This document shows positions 24,716 to 34,900 of a stretch of 53,863 nt of DNA, one piece after another (position 1 is the stretch's first letter; each line of letters begins with the position of its first letter). A program made the translations under genes and the position numbers. The notes beneath the pieces are model-generated. The model saw nothing but the letters and a program-made list of their open reading frames with translations. It was not told the DNA's origin and did not search any database. This stretch comes from Gammaproteobacteria bacterium (GTDB lineage Bacteria > Pseudomonadota > Gammaproteobacteria > Steroidobacterales > Steroidobacteraceae), in contig JAGWWY010000014.1 of the NCBI GenBank assembly GCA_018970145.1, forward strand, positions 1 through 53,863, given 5' to 3'.

Positions 24716-27235
24716 TCAGAACTTGTACTTGACCGTCAAGCCGTACTTGCGAGTCTCGTTCGGATACCCGGAGAAGCTGCCCGTCTGTGCGACAGCCGGA
24801 AAGGCCTGCAGCAGATAGTCGTCATTGGTCAGGTTGCGACCCCAGATGAGGAAGTCCCACTTGTTGATCGCGAAACCCACCGAGGCGTTGAGCGTATTCA
24901 CCTGGCGCGAGGCGAAGCTCGCCGGCACGTTGTCGACGAGCTGGACGTTGCTCGCGTAGAGGTAGTCTGCGCGGACAAAGCCCGGAATGTCGCCGATCAT
25001 CCAGTTGTACGTGGCTGCCGTCGAGACGCTCCACTTGTGAATTCCAGCCGGGCGCGTACCCGAGGCGTCGTACGGACCATTGATGCCTGGTGCGCCGACG
25101 TAGCTGTCGTACAGCGGATCGAGCCACGTTGCGGCGACATCGAGTTGCAGCGCGTTCGTCACCTTGAACTGGGTCTCGATTTCAACGCCCTTGGTGGATT
25201 GCACGCCGGCATTGGCGAGCTGGAAACCGGTGCCGAAGAACAGATTCGATTGAAAGTTCTTGATCTCCTGATCGAAGATCGCGATGTTCGCGGCGAACCG
25301 ATCCCAACGACCCTTCAAGCCGAGCTCGATGACCGTGGCTTCTTCCGGCTTGGCATAACGGGTGCCGTAACGCGGATACCACGGGTTGACCGCGCCACCG
25401 AGCGGTGAGCGGGCCGCGGCGGCCGGCGGGAAGGGCTTGCTGTCACGCGAGAGGTTCCAGGACGTGGCTTTGTAACCCGTCGAGACACCCGCGTACGCAT
25501 TCACGTTGTCGTTGAAGTCGTATGCCAAGCGGATCGTGTAGGTCGTCTTGCTATCGCTCGAGCTGTCGCTGAACGGTACGACCGGATGCAGGAACTGCAA
25601 CGGGTAGAGCGCGAGCAGCGGATTACAGAGCGGGCCCGTCAGAGCGCCAAACGGCGCCGGCGGACGGAAGCAAGGGACGACCGTACCATCGGCCACGCTC
25701 GCCTGATCGGCAAACTGGCTGGCGAGCGAGTCAGGCAGACCGGCGCGGAGCAAGCCCGCCCGGATTTGCGCGAAACCCGCCGTGACGAAGTCGAGGCTCG
25801 AGAACACTTCGTTCGAGAACTGACGGAAGGCGACGTCTTTCTGCGTGTCCGTCATGGCGACGCCCGTGGTCAGCGTCAGCTGCTCAGTGAGATCGAAGTC
25901 GAGCTGACCGAACAGCGTGTAGGCGTCGGTGTCCTGCTCGGTTTCGATCTTGTTACCCGTGCCCGAGCGGAAAAGTGAGCCCGAAGGCAAACCAAACGCC
26001 GCCTCAAGTCCGGGCAGCGTCTGCAAGCCCGCAGCCGGGTTGGTCGGGTTGGTCAGCACGCCTGCGTAGTTGCGGAAGCCGGCACCGATTTGAATGGTGT
26101 TGTCGTATTCGACCTTCTCGGTCATGTAGTACGCGCCCAATAGGCCGCGCACTTTGCCGCCGCCGTCGTACGACAAGCGCAACTCCTGCGTCACCGTGCC
26201 GATATCACCTTCGTTCAGATTGACCGAGCCGAGATCGCCGCTGGTGAAATCAAAGTCGTAATCGAACGCGCTTTCTTGGTTGCGCGATGCGGTGATCGAG
26301 GTCATCTGCCAATCGCCGAGATCCCAATCAAGGTGCACTGAGATACCGCTGTTTTTGATGACGTTGATCGGTAGCTTGTTCGCGTAATACTTGCGATCAA
26401 AGGGCTTGGCAGCATAGATCTGGCCGCCGACGAGTGGCGACTGAATGATGCCACCAGTCGGACCATTGACGAGGTTGGAAACGCCGCAACACACCTCATT
26501 GATCGTGCTGGTGTCGCCGATGAGGCGCAGCTCGAAGTTATCGCTTGCCTTCCACAGCAGCTGGGCGCGCACATCCGATCGATCACGATCGTTGATGGCA
26601 GCGCCGCTCTTCAATTCTTTGAAGTAGCCATCACGCTCGTTGCGCACGGCCGAGAGGCTAAACGCCACGGTGTCGCTCAAAGGCCCCGTGATTTTCGACT
26701 TCAAAATATTCGAGTTGTAGTTGCCTACTGTGCCTTCGACGTAGCCGCCCCACTCGAATGAGGGCTTTTGCGTGATGATGCTGATGACGCCCGCTGAGGC
26801 GTTCTGACCGAACAACGTGCTTTGCGGACCGCGCAGCACTTCGACGCGCGAGACATCGACGAGATCGCCGATGGCACCTGCCGAGCGCGAGCGATAAACG
26901 CCGTCGATGAAGACGCCGACCGACGGTTCGATACCCGGGTTGTTCGCGCCGTTGCCGAAACCGCGGATGACGAAGGTGGTCTGCGTCGAAGTCTGCAGCG
27001 TCGTGACGCGCAGTGACGGGATGATGCTCGCGAGGTCGGTGATGTCCTTGATCGACGCCTGGTTGATGGTTTCGACCGGCGTCACGCTGACCGCAACTGG
27101 CACGTCTTGCAGTGTTTGCTCGCGCTTGGTTGCGGTGACGATGATCTCTTCAAGCTCGGCCGACTCCTGTGCGACAGCGCCTGCAGAGAGCAGGGTGGCC
27201 GCGACCGCCAAGCCGACAGCGGAATATGACTTCAT
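24716..27235 (-). CDS. TonB-dependent outer-membrane receptor (839 residues)
   Basis: The signal peptide is VGLAVAATLLSAGAVAQE. The TonB-box region is EEIIVTATKREQTLQDVPVA. The plug has TFVIRGFGNGANNPG, SVGVFIDGVYRSRSAG, VEVLRGPQSTLFGQNASAGV and ISIITQKP. The barrel ends in KYGLTVKYKF with a terminal Phe. This is the Fe-siderophore-receptor-like subclass, but many such receptors in this lineage carry other substrates such as sterols or aromatic compounds. GAGGGA lies 7 nt before the ATG. It is flanked by the receiver-MarR regulator gene, transcribed in the same direction. Confidence 0.93.
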   Translation of the reverse strand: MKSYSAVGLAVAATLLSAGAVAQESAELEEIIVTATKREQTLQDVPVAVSVTPVETINQASIKDITDLASIIPSLRVTTLQTSTQTTFVIRGFGNGANNPGIEPSVGVFIDGVYRSRSAGAIGDLVDVSRVEVLRGPQSTLFGQNASAGVISIITQKPSFEWGGYVEGTVGNYNSNILKSKITGPLSDTVAFSLSAVRNERDGYFKELKSGAAINDRDRSDVRAQLLWKASDNFELRLIGDTSTINEVCCGVSNLVNGPTGGIIQSPLVGGQIYAAKPFDRKYYANKLPINVIKNSGISVHLDWDLGDWQMTSITASRNQESAFDYDFDFTSGDLGSVNLNEGDIGTVTQELRLSYDGGGKVRGLLGAYYMTEKVEYDNTIQIGAGFRNYAGVLTNPTNPAAGLQTLPGLEAAFGLPSGSLFRSGTGNKIETEQDTDAYTLFGQLDFDLTEQLTLTTGVAMTDTQKDVAFRQFSNEVFSSLDFVTAGFAQIRAGLLRAGLPDSLASQFADQASVADGTVVPCFRPPAPFGALTGPLCNPLLALYPLQFLHPVVPFSDSSSDSKTTYTIRLAYDFNDNVNAYAGVSTGYKATSWNLSRDSKPFPPAAAARSPLGGAVNPWYPRYGTRYAKPEEATVIELGLKGRWDRFAANIAIFDQEIKNFQSNLFFGTGFQLANAGVQSTKGVEIETQFKVTNALQLDVAATWLDPLYDSYVGAPGINGPYDASGTRPAGIHKWSVSTAATYNWMIGDIPGFVRADYLYASNVQLVDNVPASFASRQVNTLNASVGFAINKWDFLIWGRNLTNDDYLLQAFPAVAQTGSFSGYPNETRKYGLTVKYKF

Positions 27236-27329
27236 TTAGAGTCCCTCAGTAGGTTTGATCTCACGAGCCTTCAGGCCCCGTGGACGGTTTTTGTCCTTCA
27301 GGGCTGATTCTAAACCGAAAATCGGGAAA

Positions 27330-27361
27330 TAAACTCCACTGGCGTGAACCCCTGCCAGCGG
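27330..27361 (-). terminator. Probable terminator after the receiver-MarR gene
   Basis: The leftward stem is CCGCTGGC / GCCAGTGG (8 bp, one G-U) with a 10-nt loop, followed by AGTTTATTT. The T-run is weak. It lies 14 nt past the regulator stop and upstream of the receptor promoter region 27236-27330. Confidence 0.45.
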
Positions 27362-27374
27362 CGATCCCCTCGGT

Positions 27375-28289
27375 TCAGGGGTCTGAGCTCGCGTGAGCCT
27401 CGTCGGTGCCGAAGTGGCGGGCGATGCCTCGGATCACATCCTGAATCTTGGTCGCCCCGTCATCCGTTAGTTCGATGTATTTGCGGCGCCGGTCCTTCGG
27501 ATCAAGCGAATAGGTAATGAAGCCGGTTTCGAGCAGCCGCTCGATTCGGCGCAGCGCGGTGGTCACCGGGCTCTTCGAGGCAAGGCACAAACTGGTCACC
27601 GAGATGCGGCGGCGAATGAGGCGCGCTCGCAACAGCTCGGTCAGCATGCTCCATGTGGCGTCGGGCTCAACGATGCCATCCAGCGCCCGCAAGCGAAAAT
27701 CGTCGATGTCGTGCAGGATTTGCAGAACTTTCAGTTCCAGCGGCGGCTCTCGGCCAACCCCATTTTTGGCGGAGTTCTGCGGTCGCTCGAGCACCCGCGG
27801 CGGCGCTCTGGGAGGCTCCCGTTCCGAGTAATGCTCGTAGCGGCGGCTGGCCTCGACGACGGCGCGCAACAACACACTGCGGGTCAGTGGTTTAGGCAGA
27901 AAGTCGGCGGTGTCGAGGTGCAGATAGTCTGAACCGCGGTCGCCGTGCCGGGGGTCGGAGACCAAGACGAACTGCAACGATGGCCGGTGATTGGCATAGC
28001 GCGCATGCAGGTTTTTGAACGATGTTCCCGCGGACTCGCGGCAGCTGTGTGGATCAATAACCACCACGTGGATATCCTGGCGCAGATCGAGCAGCCCCAC
28101 CGCACCTTGCGAGCCGCCGACTTGGGTAGTGGCGATAACCTTCAGCCCCGCTTGGCTCAAGGCGCGCTCTATAAATTCTAGCGACGACGCATCCGAGTCC
28201 ACGATCAGGACCGTGGACCGCAGCGTGGGAACACGGCCCACGGCGTCATCCTTCGCTGCGGCGCCGTCTTCAACTTCAGGTGGCACCAC
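27375..28289 (-). CDS. Response-regulator receiver fused to a MarR-type winged helix
   Basis: 304 residues. The N-terminal receiver (about 25-150) has acidic Asp31 and Asp33 (LIVDSDAS), phosphoacceptor Asp79 (VVVIDPHS), Ser111 and Lys133 (FLPKPL), so phosphorylation is plausible. A Pro/Arg-rich linker leads to a C-terminal MarR-like winged helix (about 205-290) with SVTSLCLASKSPVTTALRRI and the wing DPKDRRRKYIELTDDG. No histidine kinase is adjacent. MarR outputs on receiver domains are uncommon. It probably controls the flanking TonB receptors, by position. Confidence 0.85.
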   Translation of the reverse strand: MVPPEVEDGAAAKDDAVGRVPTLRSTVLIVDSDASSLEFIERALSQAGLKVIATTQVGGSQGAVGLLDLRQDIHVVVIDPHSCRESAGTSFKNLHARYANHRPSLQFVLVSDPRHGDRGSDYLHLDTADFLPKPLTRSVLLRAVVEASRRYEHYSEREPPRAPPRVLERPQNSAKNGVGREPPLELKVLQILHDIDDFRLRALDGIVEPDATWSMLTELLRARLIRRRISVTSLCLASKSPVTTALRRIERLLETGFITYSLDPKDRRRKYIELTDDGATKIQDVIRGIARHFGTDEAHASSDP

Positions 28290-28361
28290 GGGCGTTCCTC
28301 TCGGGACGAAATATAGGATCTAGTTTTTACTGCAAACGAGTTCCAATTCGCACAAAACTTG

Positions 28362-28374
28362 TTCCGTTACGGAA
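28362..28374. promoter_or_regulatory. Palindrome in the divergent regulator/receptor promoter region
   Basis: Perfect 13-bp inverted repeat TTCCG-TTA-CGGAA in the 208-nt gap between the receiver-MarR gene and the divergent receptor. MarR-type winged helices bind short palindromes, so this is a candidate operator. Assignment is by position only. Confidence 0.4.
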
Positions 28375-28428
28375 GTGAAGGCCTATCGAGCCATGCCGAG
28401 CCGTTGTGAGAATCAAACAATTCGTGCC

Positions 28429-28457
28429 TTGAGCCACGCACCAATTTCCTGTGTAAT
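28429..28457 (+). promoter_or_regulatory. Sigma-70-like promoter for the third TonB receptor
   Basis: TTGAGC (28429-28434), a 17-nt spacer, and TGTAAT (28452-28457). The predicted transcript starts near 28464 and has a leader of about 34 nt ending in AGGGAG 7 nt before the ATG at 28498. Confidence 0.55.
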
Positions 28458-28497
28458 CCGATGTTCTTATTCGGACGAAATGTCCAGGGAGTTGTAT

Positions 28498-30978
28498 ATG
28501 AACAACAAGCTGATTGCGGTGTTCGTGGCCGCTGCCTTGACTCAGGCGGCCGTGGCACAGAGTGGAGCGGACAGTTCCGCGGGCGCCGATGCGCTCGAGC
28601 AGGTGGTCGTGACCGGTACTCGCGTCGCGAATCGTTCGGCGCTCGATACCCCGGTGCCTGTCGATGTCATCCCGGCCGAGGCGCTGCAAAACCTCGGCGT
28701 GACCGAAATCAACCAAGCGTTGTCGGTAGCGTTGCCGTCGTTCAATTTCCCGCGCCCGGGTCTGACGGACGGAACGGACACCGTGCGTCCCGCGACACTT
28801 CGGGGTCTCGCGCCCGACCAGACGCTGGTGCTCGTCAATGGCAAGCGTCGTCATTCGGCTGCGCTCGTTAACGTGAACGGCACGGTCGGCCGTGGCGCGG
28901 CCTCGGCTGACCTCAACACGATTCCGAACAACGCGATCAGCGCGATCGAAGTGCTGCGCGACGGTGCTTCGGCGCAGTACGGCTCGGATGCGATCGCGGG
29001 CGTCATTAACTTGCGCTTGCGCGAAGCCCGTGACGGCGGTGAGGGCACCGTCAGCTACGGCTGGCGCGAAACCGAGTACGAGACCGCAACCGGAACGCCG
29101 CCGACGGGCGCCAATTGGTCGGCGCCGCGCGTATTGCAGCGCAGCCGATCCGACGGTGAAACTCTGACCATCAGTGGTTGGAAGGGCTTTTCTTTGGGCG
29201 ATACGGGCTTCTTGACCGTGTCGGCCGAAGTGAAAGAAGCCGAACGCACCGAGCGTGGTGGTTGGGACTTCCGTCAGCAGTATGCCAAGACCGCGACGGG
29301 CGCCTTCGATCCGCGTGAGGCGACCTTCCAACGTTTCAGCGCTTGGTACGGCGAACCGGAACTCTCACAAAAAACCGTGTTCCTGAATTCGGGTGCCGAG
29401 TTGTCCGAGGGCGTCGATATCTATGCATCGGCTAGCTGGCAGGATCGGTCTGCCACCTCGGCGGGTTTCTATCGCCCTGCGAGCGACGCGCGCAACGTGG
29501 TGCAAATTTATCCTGACGGCTTCTTGCCGCTGATCTCGCCCGACGTGACGGACTTCTCTGCTGCGGTGGGATTGCGCTGGGCCTTCGCGGGTTGGGACAT
29601 GGACACGTCGGTCGTCTACGGCAAGAACAAGATGGCGTTCACCATCGAGAACACCTTGAACCGTTCACTCGGCACCGCCAGCAAGACCTCGTTCGATGCG
29701 GGTGGTTTCGATTACGACCAGGGCGTGCTCAACATTTCGGGTGTGCGCGGAATCGAAGTGGCGGGACTCGCTTCGCCGCTCAACGTGGCTCTCGGTCTCG
29801 AGGCGCGTCGCGAGGGCTACGGTATTTTCGCCGGTGAGCCGGATTCTTACCGCAACGGTGGCGTGCAATTGAACGGCGCTCCGACGGCATCGGGTGCGCA
29901 GGTGTTCCCGGGTTTCCGTCCTGGAAATGTGGTCAACGAGCATCGCAGCGCCGTCGGCGCCTATCTCGATCTCGAAGCGAACTTGACCGAGAACTTCCTC
30001 GGTTCGGCGGCGATCCGAGTCGAGGAATATAGCGACTTCGGCAATAATGTCTCGGGCAAGATTTCGGGCCGCTACGACTTCAGCGACGCGTTCGCGCTGC
30101 GTGCTTCAGTCTCGAGCGGTTTCCGTGCACCGTCGTTACAGCAGCAGTACTTTGCAACAACCTCGACGAATTTCATCAACGGCATCCCCTTCGACATCAC
30201 CACGTTCCCGGTCTCGGATCCGGTGGCGGTGGCACTCGGTGCCAAACCGCTCGAGGCGGAAGAGTCAATGAACTTCTCGGTCGGTGCCGTGATTCGCACG
30301 GGCGATCTGAGCCTGACCATCGACGCCTATCGCATCAATATCGACAACCGCATCGTGCTGTCGGAGAACCTCACCGCGACCAACGTGCGTGATTTCCTGA
30401 CCTCGAAGGGTTTCATCGGTATTGGTGGCGGCCGCTTCTTCATCAACGGTGTGGACACCAACACCCGTGGTGTCGATGTCGTCGCGAACTATCCGGTGCG
30501 CTTCGACAACGGCAGCAAGATCGACGTGACGGCGACGGCGAACTTCAACTCGACCGAGGTCACCCGACTGCCGACCATCTCGCAGATCGCGCAACTCAAC
30601 CCGACCTTGTTCGGACGAGTCAACGTGTTGACCTTCGAAGAGGGCAATCCGAAGAACAAGTTCGGCTTGTCGGGCGCTTGGTCGCATGGTCCATGGGGCG
30701 CCACGTTGCGCGCCACGCGCTATGGTGATGTCTTGTCGCCGGGTACGACAGCCGCGACGGACTTCGTGTTGAAGGCCAAAACGTTGGTCGATCTCGAGGC
30801 TCGTTACGAGGTGAACGAGAGTGTGAAGGTGGCTCTCGGCGCCGACAACATCCTCGACAAGTATCCTGATGGCTTGCCGCCGTCTTTGAATACGACCGGT
30901 GCGACGGCGTTCTCGAACTACTCGCCGTTCGGTCGTTCAGGTCGCTTCATTTACGGACGTGTCACGGTCGGGTTCTGA
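28498..30978 (+). CDS. TonB-dependent outer-membrane receptor (826 residues)
   Basis: The signal peptide is LIAVFVAAALTQAAVAQS. TonB-box-like ALEQVVVTGTRVAN follows, then the plug with VRPATLRGLAPDQTLVLVNG, RRHSAALVNVNGTVGRGAAS, IEVLRDGASAQYGSDAIAGV and INLRL. The barrel ends RFIYGRVTVGF with a terminal Phe. The plug type matches receptors of the BtuB/FepA-like group with the motif GKRRH. AGGGAG precedes the ATG. It is divergent from the receiver-MarR regulator, and its 3' end overlaps alkB by 20 nt. Confidence 0.93.
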   Translation: MNNKLIAVFVAAALTQAAVAQSGADSSAGADALEQVVVTGTRVANRSALDTPVPVDVIPAEALQNLGVTEINQALSVALPSFNFPRPGLTDGTDTVRPATLRGLAPDQTLVLVNGKRRHSAALVNVNGTVGRGAASADLNTIPNNAISAIEVLRDGASAQYGSDAIAGVINLRLREARDGGEGTVSYGWRETEYETATGTPPTGANWSAPRVLQRSRSDGETLTISGWKGFSLGDTGFLTVSAEVKEAERTERGGWDFRQQYAKTATGAFDPREATFQRFSAWYGEPELSQKTVFLNSGAELSEGVDIYASASWQDRSATSAGFYRPASDARNVVQIYPDGFLPLISPDVTDFSAAVGLRWAFAGWDMDTSVVYGKNKMAFTIENTLNRSLGTASKTSFDAGGFDYDQGVLNISGVRGIEVAGLASPLNVALGLEARREGYGIFAGEPDSYRNGGVQLNGAPTASGAQVFPGFRPGNVVNEHRSAVGAYLDLEANLTENFLGSAAIRVEEYSDFGNNVSGKISGRYDFSDAFALRASVSSGFRAPSLQQQYFATTSTNFINGIPFDITTFPVSDPVAVALGAKPLEAEESMNFSVGAVIRTGDLSLTIDAYRINIDNRIVLSENLTATNVRDFLTSKGFIGIGGGRFFINGVDTNTRGVDVVANYPVRFDNGSKIDVTATANFNSTEVTRLPTISQIAQLNPTLFGRVNVLTFEEGNPKNKFGLSGAWSHGPWGATLRATRYGDVLSPGTTAATDFVLKAKTLVDLEARYEVNESVKVALGADNILDKYPDGLPPSLNTTGATAFSNYSPFGRSGRFIYGRVTVGF

Positions 30979-31585
30979 TATCGACCTAGCCACCGAAGTG
31001 GCGCCGGAAGTCGTGCTTTTGCGCGGCTTCGCGGCGACCACCGCTGAATATGCCGCCGCGGTCGACGCTGTCGCCGCGGCGGCGCCGTTTCGGCATCTGC
31101 AAACGCCGGCTGGTCGGCCGATGTCGGCCGCGATGACCAATTGCGGTACGCTCGGTTGGCACAGCGACGCCAAAGGCTATCGTTACGAGCGCAACGATCC
31201 GCTTTCGGGGCGCCCCTGGCCTTCGATGCCGCTGATTTTTTTGGACCTCGCTCAGCGCGCGGCGTACAAGGTGGGCTATCGCGATTTTCTCCCCGATGCG
31301 TGTCTGATCAACCGTTACGCGGGTAAGGCCAAGATGGGCGCCCATCGCGATGCCGATGAGCGCGATTTTTCACAGCCCATCGTCTCTGTCACCTTGGGTG
31401 CGTCTGCGACCTTTCTCTGGTACGGACCGCTGCGTTCCGGGCCAGCCGTGAAGATTCGGCTCGAGCCGAGCGACGTGCTGGTGTGGGGCCGCACCGCGCG
31501 GCGTGGCTATCACGCCGTCGGGCAGGCCGAGGGTGCTGCTGCCGGCGCCGTGCGGTTCAATCTCACCTTCCGTAAGGCGGGCTGA
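30959..31585 (+). CDS. alkB: AlkB, Fe(II)/2-oxoglutarate DNA-repair dioxygenase
   Basis: 208 residues, near the E. coli length of 216. Iron ligands are His129, Asp131 (GAHRDADE) and His185 (GYHAV). The 2-oxoglutarate Arg pair is in RFNLTFRKAG (Arg199, Arg205). Other landmarks are LINRYAGKAKM and IVSVTLGASATFLWYG. It removes methyl groups from 1-methyladenine and 3-methylcytosine. The GTG at 30959 overlaps the end of the receptor gene and gives the expected N-terminus. Expression may be coupled to the receptor transcript or come from an internal promoter. Confidence 0.93.
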   Translation: MSRSGSDIDLATEVAPEVVLLRGFAATTAEYAAAVDAVAAAAPFRHLQTPAGRPMSAAMTNCGTLGWHSDAKGYRYERNDPLSGRPWPSMPLIFLDLAQRAAYKVGYRDFLPDACLINRYAGKAKMGAHRDADERDFSQPIVSVTLGASATFLWYGPLRSGPAVKIRLEPSDVLVWGRTARRGYHAVGQAEGAAAGAVRFNLTFRKAG

Positions 31586-31640
31586 GGCCGCTCAACGAGT
31601 TTTAGTTCTTCCCGCAAAACTCGTCGTAGCTCTGCCACCG

Positions 31641-31784
31641 TCAGCGGCGTTGAGACTTTTCGTGAATTTCGTTGGTGCGACATTGCCTGACGTTATCGTC
31701 CAACATGATCGTAATGCGGATCTTTTGCGACGTTGAGATTGTCGCGCCACGCTTCGCTTTGGAAAAGTCATAGTGCTTTCGCAT
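31641..31784 (-). pseudogene. Remnant of a BrnA-like antitoxin gene
   Basis: 47 codons. The start MRKHYDFSKAKRGATI and RITIMLDDNV closely resemble the N-terminal half of BrnA/COG3514 antitoxins, which continue with a ribbon-helix-helix of about 40 more residues. Here the rest is replaced by an unrelated Arg/Lys/Gln-rich tail and a stop, so the gene looks frameshifted or truncated. No BrnT toxin is readable upstream in any frame. The whole gap 31586-31977 otherwise holds no credible gene. Confidence 0.4.
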
Positions 31785-31895
31785 GGTAACGATCCGTTTC
31801 GCCACGACTGTCACCATCTCAGCATCACCGAACCTGATTCCGTGAAGCAGGACGTTACGGCGCGCTATTCCGGGGTCGCACGCGATATGCCCAGT

Positions 31896-31930
31896 CCGAT
31901 TATGCATATGCTATGCATATTCATAATCGG
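31896..31930. repeat. AT-rich 16-bp inverted repeat
   Basis: Arms CCGATTATGCATATGC and GCATATTCATAATCGG pair over 16 bp with one mismatch around a TAT loop. It is AT-rich in otherwise GC-rich DNA. A further CTAATCGG copy follows at 31953-31960. It lies downstream of the leftward dehydrogenase gene. There is no T-run typical of a terminator. It may be an operator, a small mobile-element end or a recombination site. Confidence 0.6.
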
Positions 31931-31977
31931 CGCGGGGATAACCAACCCGCACTAATCGGCTTTGTCAGTCGTTATTC

Positions 31978-34900
31978 TTACACCAGTACGCGCTCGATGC
32001 CGCCGTCGTTGGCCGCAGCAACATAGTCGCGCATCCAGTGTTCGCCGAGAACGTGCTTGGCGATCTCGACGACGATGTAGTCGGCATCGAGCGCCGTCTC
32101 ATCTTCGTAGCGTTTGAGTCCCTGCAAGCACGACGGGCAGGAGGTCAGCACCTTCACATCGCCTGTGAAGCCATCCGCACGAGCGGTTTTGGCGCCTTTT
32201 TGCATTTCTTCGGCTTTACGGAAGCGAACCTGGGTCGATACGTCGGGTCGTGAGATGGCAAACGTTCCCGACTCGCCGCAGCAGCGATCGTTCTTGACGA
32301 TCTTGCCGTTGGCTTCCGCGTTCATCAATTCATTGACAACCTTTAGTGGCTCGTACTTCTTCATGGGCGAGTGGCAGGGGTCGTGATAGAGATAGCGAAC
32401 TCCCGTCACGCCCTCGAGGCGTACTCCCTTCTCTAGCAGATACTCGTGGATGTCAATGATGCGACAGCCCGGGAAGATCTTCTCGAACTCGTAGCCCTGT
32501 AGTTGGTCGTAGCAAGTACCGCAACTGACCACGACCGTTTTGATATCGAGATAGTTGAGCGTGTTGGCGACTCGGTGGAACAACACACGGTTGTCCGTGA
32601 TCATTTTCGCAGCCTTGTCAAATTCACCCGCGCCACGTTGCGGATAGCCGCAGCAAAGATAGCCCGGCGGCAACACCGTCTGTACGCCGACGTGCCACAG
32701 CATCGCCTGCGTGGCGAGTCCCACCTGTGAAAAGAGACGCTCACTACCGCAACCCGGGAAATAAAACACGGCCTCGGCATCCGGTGCGGTGCCGCGCGGA
32801 TCACGAATGACGGGCACATAGTTTTTGTCTTCGATGTCCAGCAGTGCGCGTGCGGTTTTCTTGGGTACGCCCGCCGGCATCCGTCGATTCACGAAGTGCA
32901 CCACCTGCTCTCGAATCGGCGGTTTGCCGACGGTGGCGGGCGGTGCTTTGACCTGAGGCTTGGCCAAGGTCTTGAAGAGCTGATGCCCCAAGCGCTGCGC
33001 CTTGAAGCCCCATTCGATCATGCCCTTGCGGACGAGTTTGATCGTCTCGGGATTGGTTGTATTGAGGAACAGCATCGAAGCGGCCGTACCTGGATTGAAA
33101 CGCTTTTTGCCCATGCGGCGCAGCAGATCGCGCATCGCCATGGAGACAGTGCCGAAGTCGATATCGACCGGGCAGGGCGACTCGCACTTGTGGCACACCG
33201 TGCAGTGATCGGCGACGTCACCGAATTCGTCCCAATGACGAATCGATACACCACGACGCGTCTGCTCTTCGTATAAAAACGCTTCGATCAGCAGCGAGGT
33301 GGCGAGAATTTTGTTGCGGGGGCTGTAGAGCAGGTTCGCGCGCGGCACGTGCGTCGCGCAGACCGGTTTGCACTTGCCGCAGCGAAGGCAGTCTTTGATC
33401 GCACCTGAAATCGAGCTGATATCGGACTGCTGCATGATCAGCGATTCGTGACCGAGCAGATTGAAGCTCGGTGTATACGCGTGTCTAAGATCGCCACCGG
33501 GCAACAACTTGCCCTTGTTGAAACGACCCTCAGGATCGATTCGCGCCTTGTATTGACGCAGATCCGCGGTTTCTTCGTCGGTGAGGAACTCGAGTTTAGT
33601 GATCCCGATGCCGTGCTCACCGGAGATGACACCGCCCAAATCGCGCGCGATTTTCATGATGCGCGCCACAGCGGCGTTCGCCTCCTGCAGCATGAGGTAA
33701 TCGTCAGAGTTGACCGGGATGTTGGTGTGCACGTTGCCATCACCCGCATGCATGTGCAGAGCGACCCACACGCGGCTCTTCAAAATGCGCTGATGGATCG
33801 AAACGATTTCGCTGCGAATCGCTGCGAAGGCGTCGCCCGCGAAGATATCGAACAAGGGTTCGCGCAGTTCGCGCTTCCAGGAGACGCGAATGCTGCGATC
33901 TTGCAGTTCGGCGAAGGTTTGGTCGATTCGATGCAGCAAATCGCTCCAGTGATTGCGAACCTCGACGAGCACTTGCTTGGCTCGAGCCGGGCGATCACCG
34001 AGCATGTCTGATTTCGACAGAGTGTCGAGTTCCGCATCGCCGGTTTTATTCAGCTTCAACTCACCGCGCAGATATTCTTCGAGGGCATCGATGAGTCTCA
34101 GCTTGTTCGTGATCGACAACTCGATGTTGATACGCTCGATGGCATCGGTGTAGTCGCCGAGTCGCGCGAGTGGGATCACGACATCTTCGTTGATCTTGAA
34201 GGCGTTGGTGTGCTTGGCGATCGCGGCGGTACGCGCTCGATCGAGCCAGAATTTCTTACGAGCATCGGCGCCCACTGCGATAAAGCCCTCGCCGCCACGG
34301 GCGTTGGCGATGCGGACAACTTCGGATGTGGCTTTGGCTACGCTGGCATCATCGTCACCGACGATGTCGCCGATCAACACCATCTTCGGTAGCGCAGCGC
34401 GCTTGCTCTTGGTGGCATAACCGACGGCGCGTAGATACCGCTCATCGAGATGCTCGAGACCCGCGAGCTTGACACCGTGCGCGCGATCGGCCGCTTCGAG
34501 ATGCTGCGTAATCTCGACAATCGACGGGATTGCCTCGCGGGCTTGGCCGAAAAACTCGAGACACACGGTGCGCATGTGGCGCGGCATGCGATGCACGACC
34601 CATCTTGCCGCGGTGATCAAGCCATCGCAGCCTTCCTTTTGCACACCGGGAAGTCCGCCCAAGAATTTGTCCGTGACGTCCTTTCCGAGACCCGCCTTGC
34701 GGAACGACGAGCCGGGCATACGCAGCGTTTCCGTACGCAACACTCGGGCTTCGTCCGCTCGAACGCGACCGTCTTTCCATGTGAGGCGCCACTCGACTGT
34801 CGGCGCATCGTGAATCTTGCCGAGGTTGTGTCCAACTCGATCAACCTCGAGCCAGTTACCCTCGGGGTCGACCATGCGCCACCAAGCGAGATTGTCGACC

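Noticed and set aside
21474..27235. Tandem duplication of the two leftward TonB receptors
   Set aside because: The proteins differ in plug motifs and length, and their DNA shows no shared stretch beyond family motifs.
31785..31907. BrnT toxin upstream of the antitoxin remnant
   Set aside because: None of the three leftward frames shows the BrnT C-terminal pattern, so no toxin was called.
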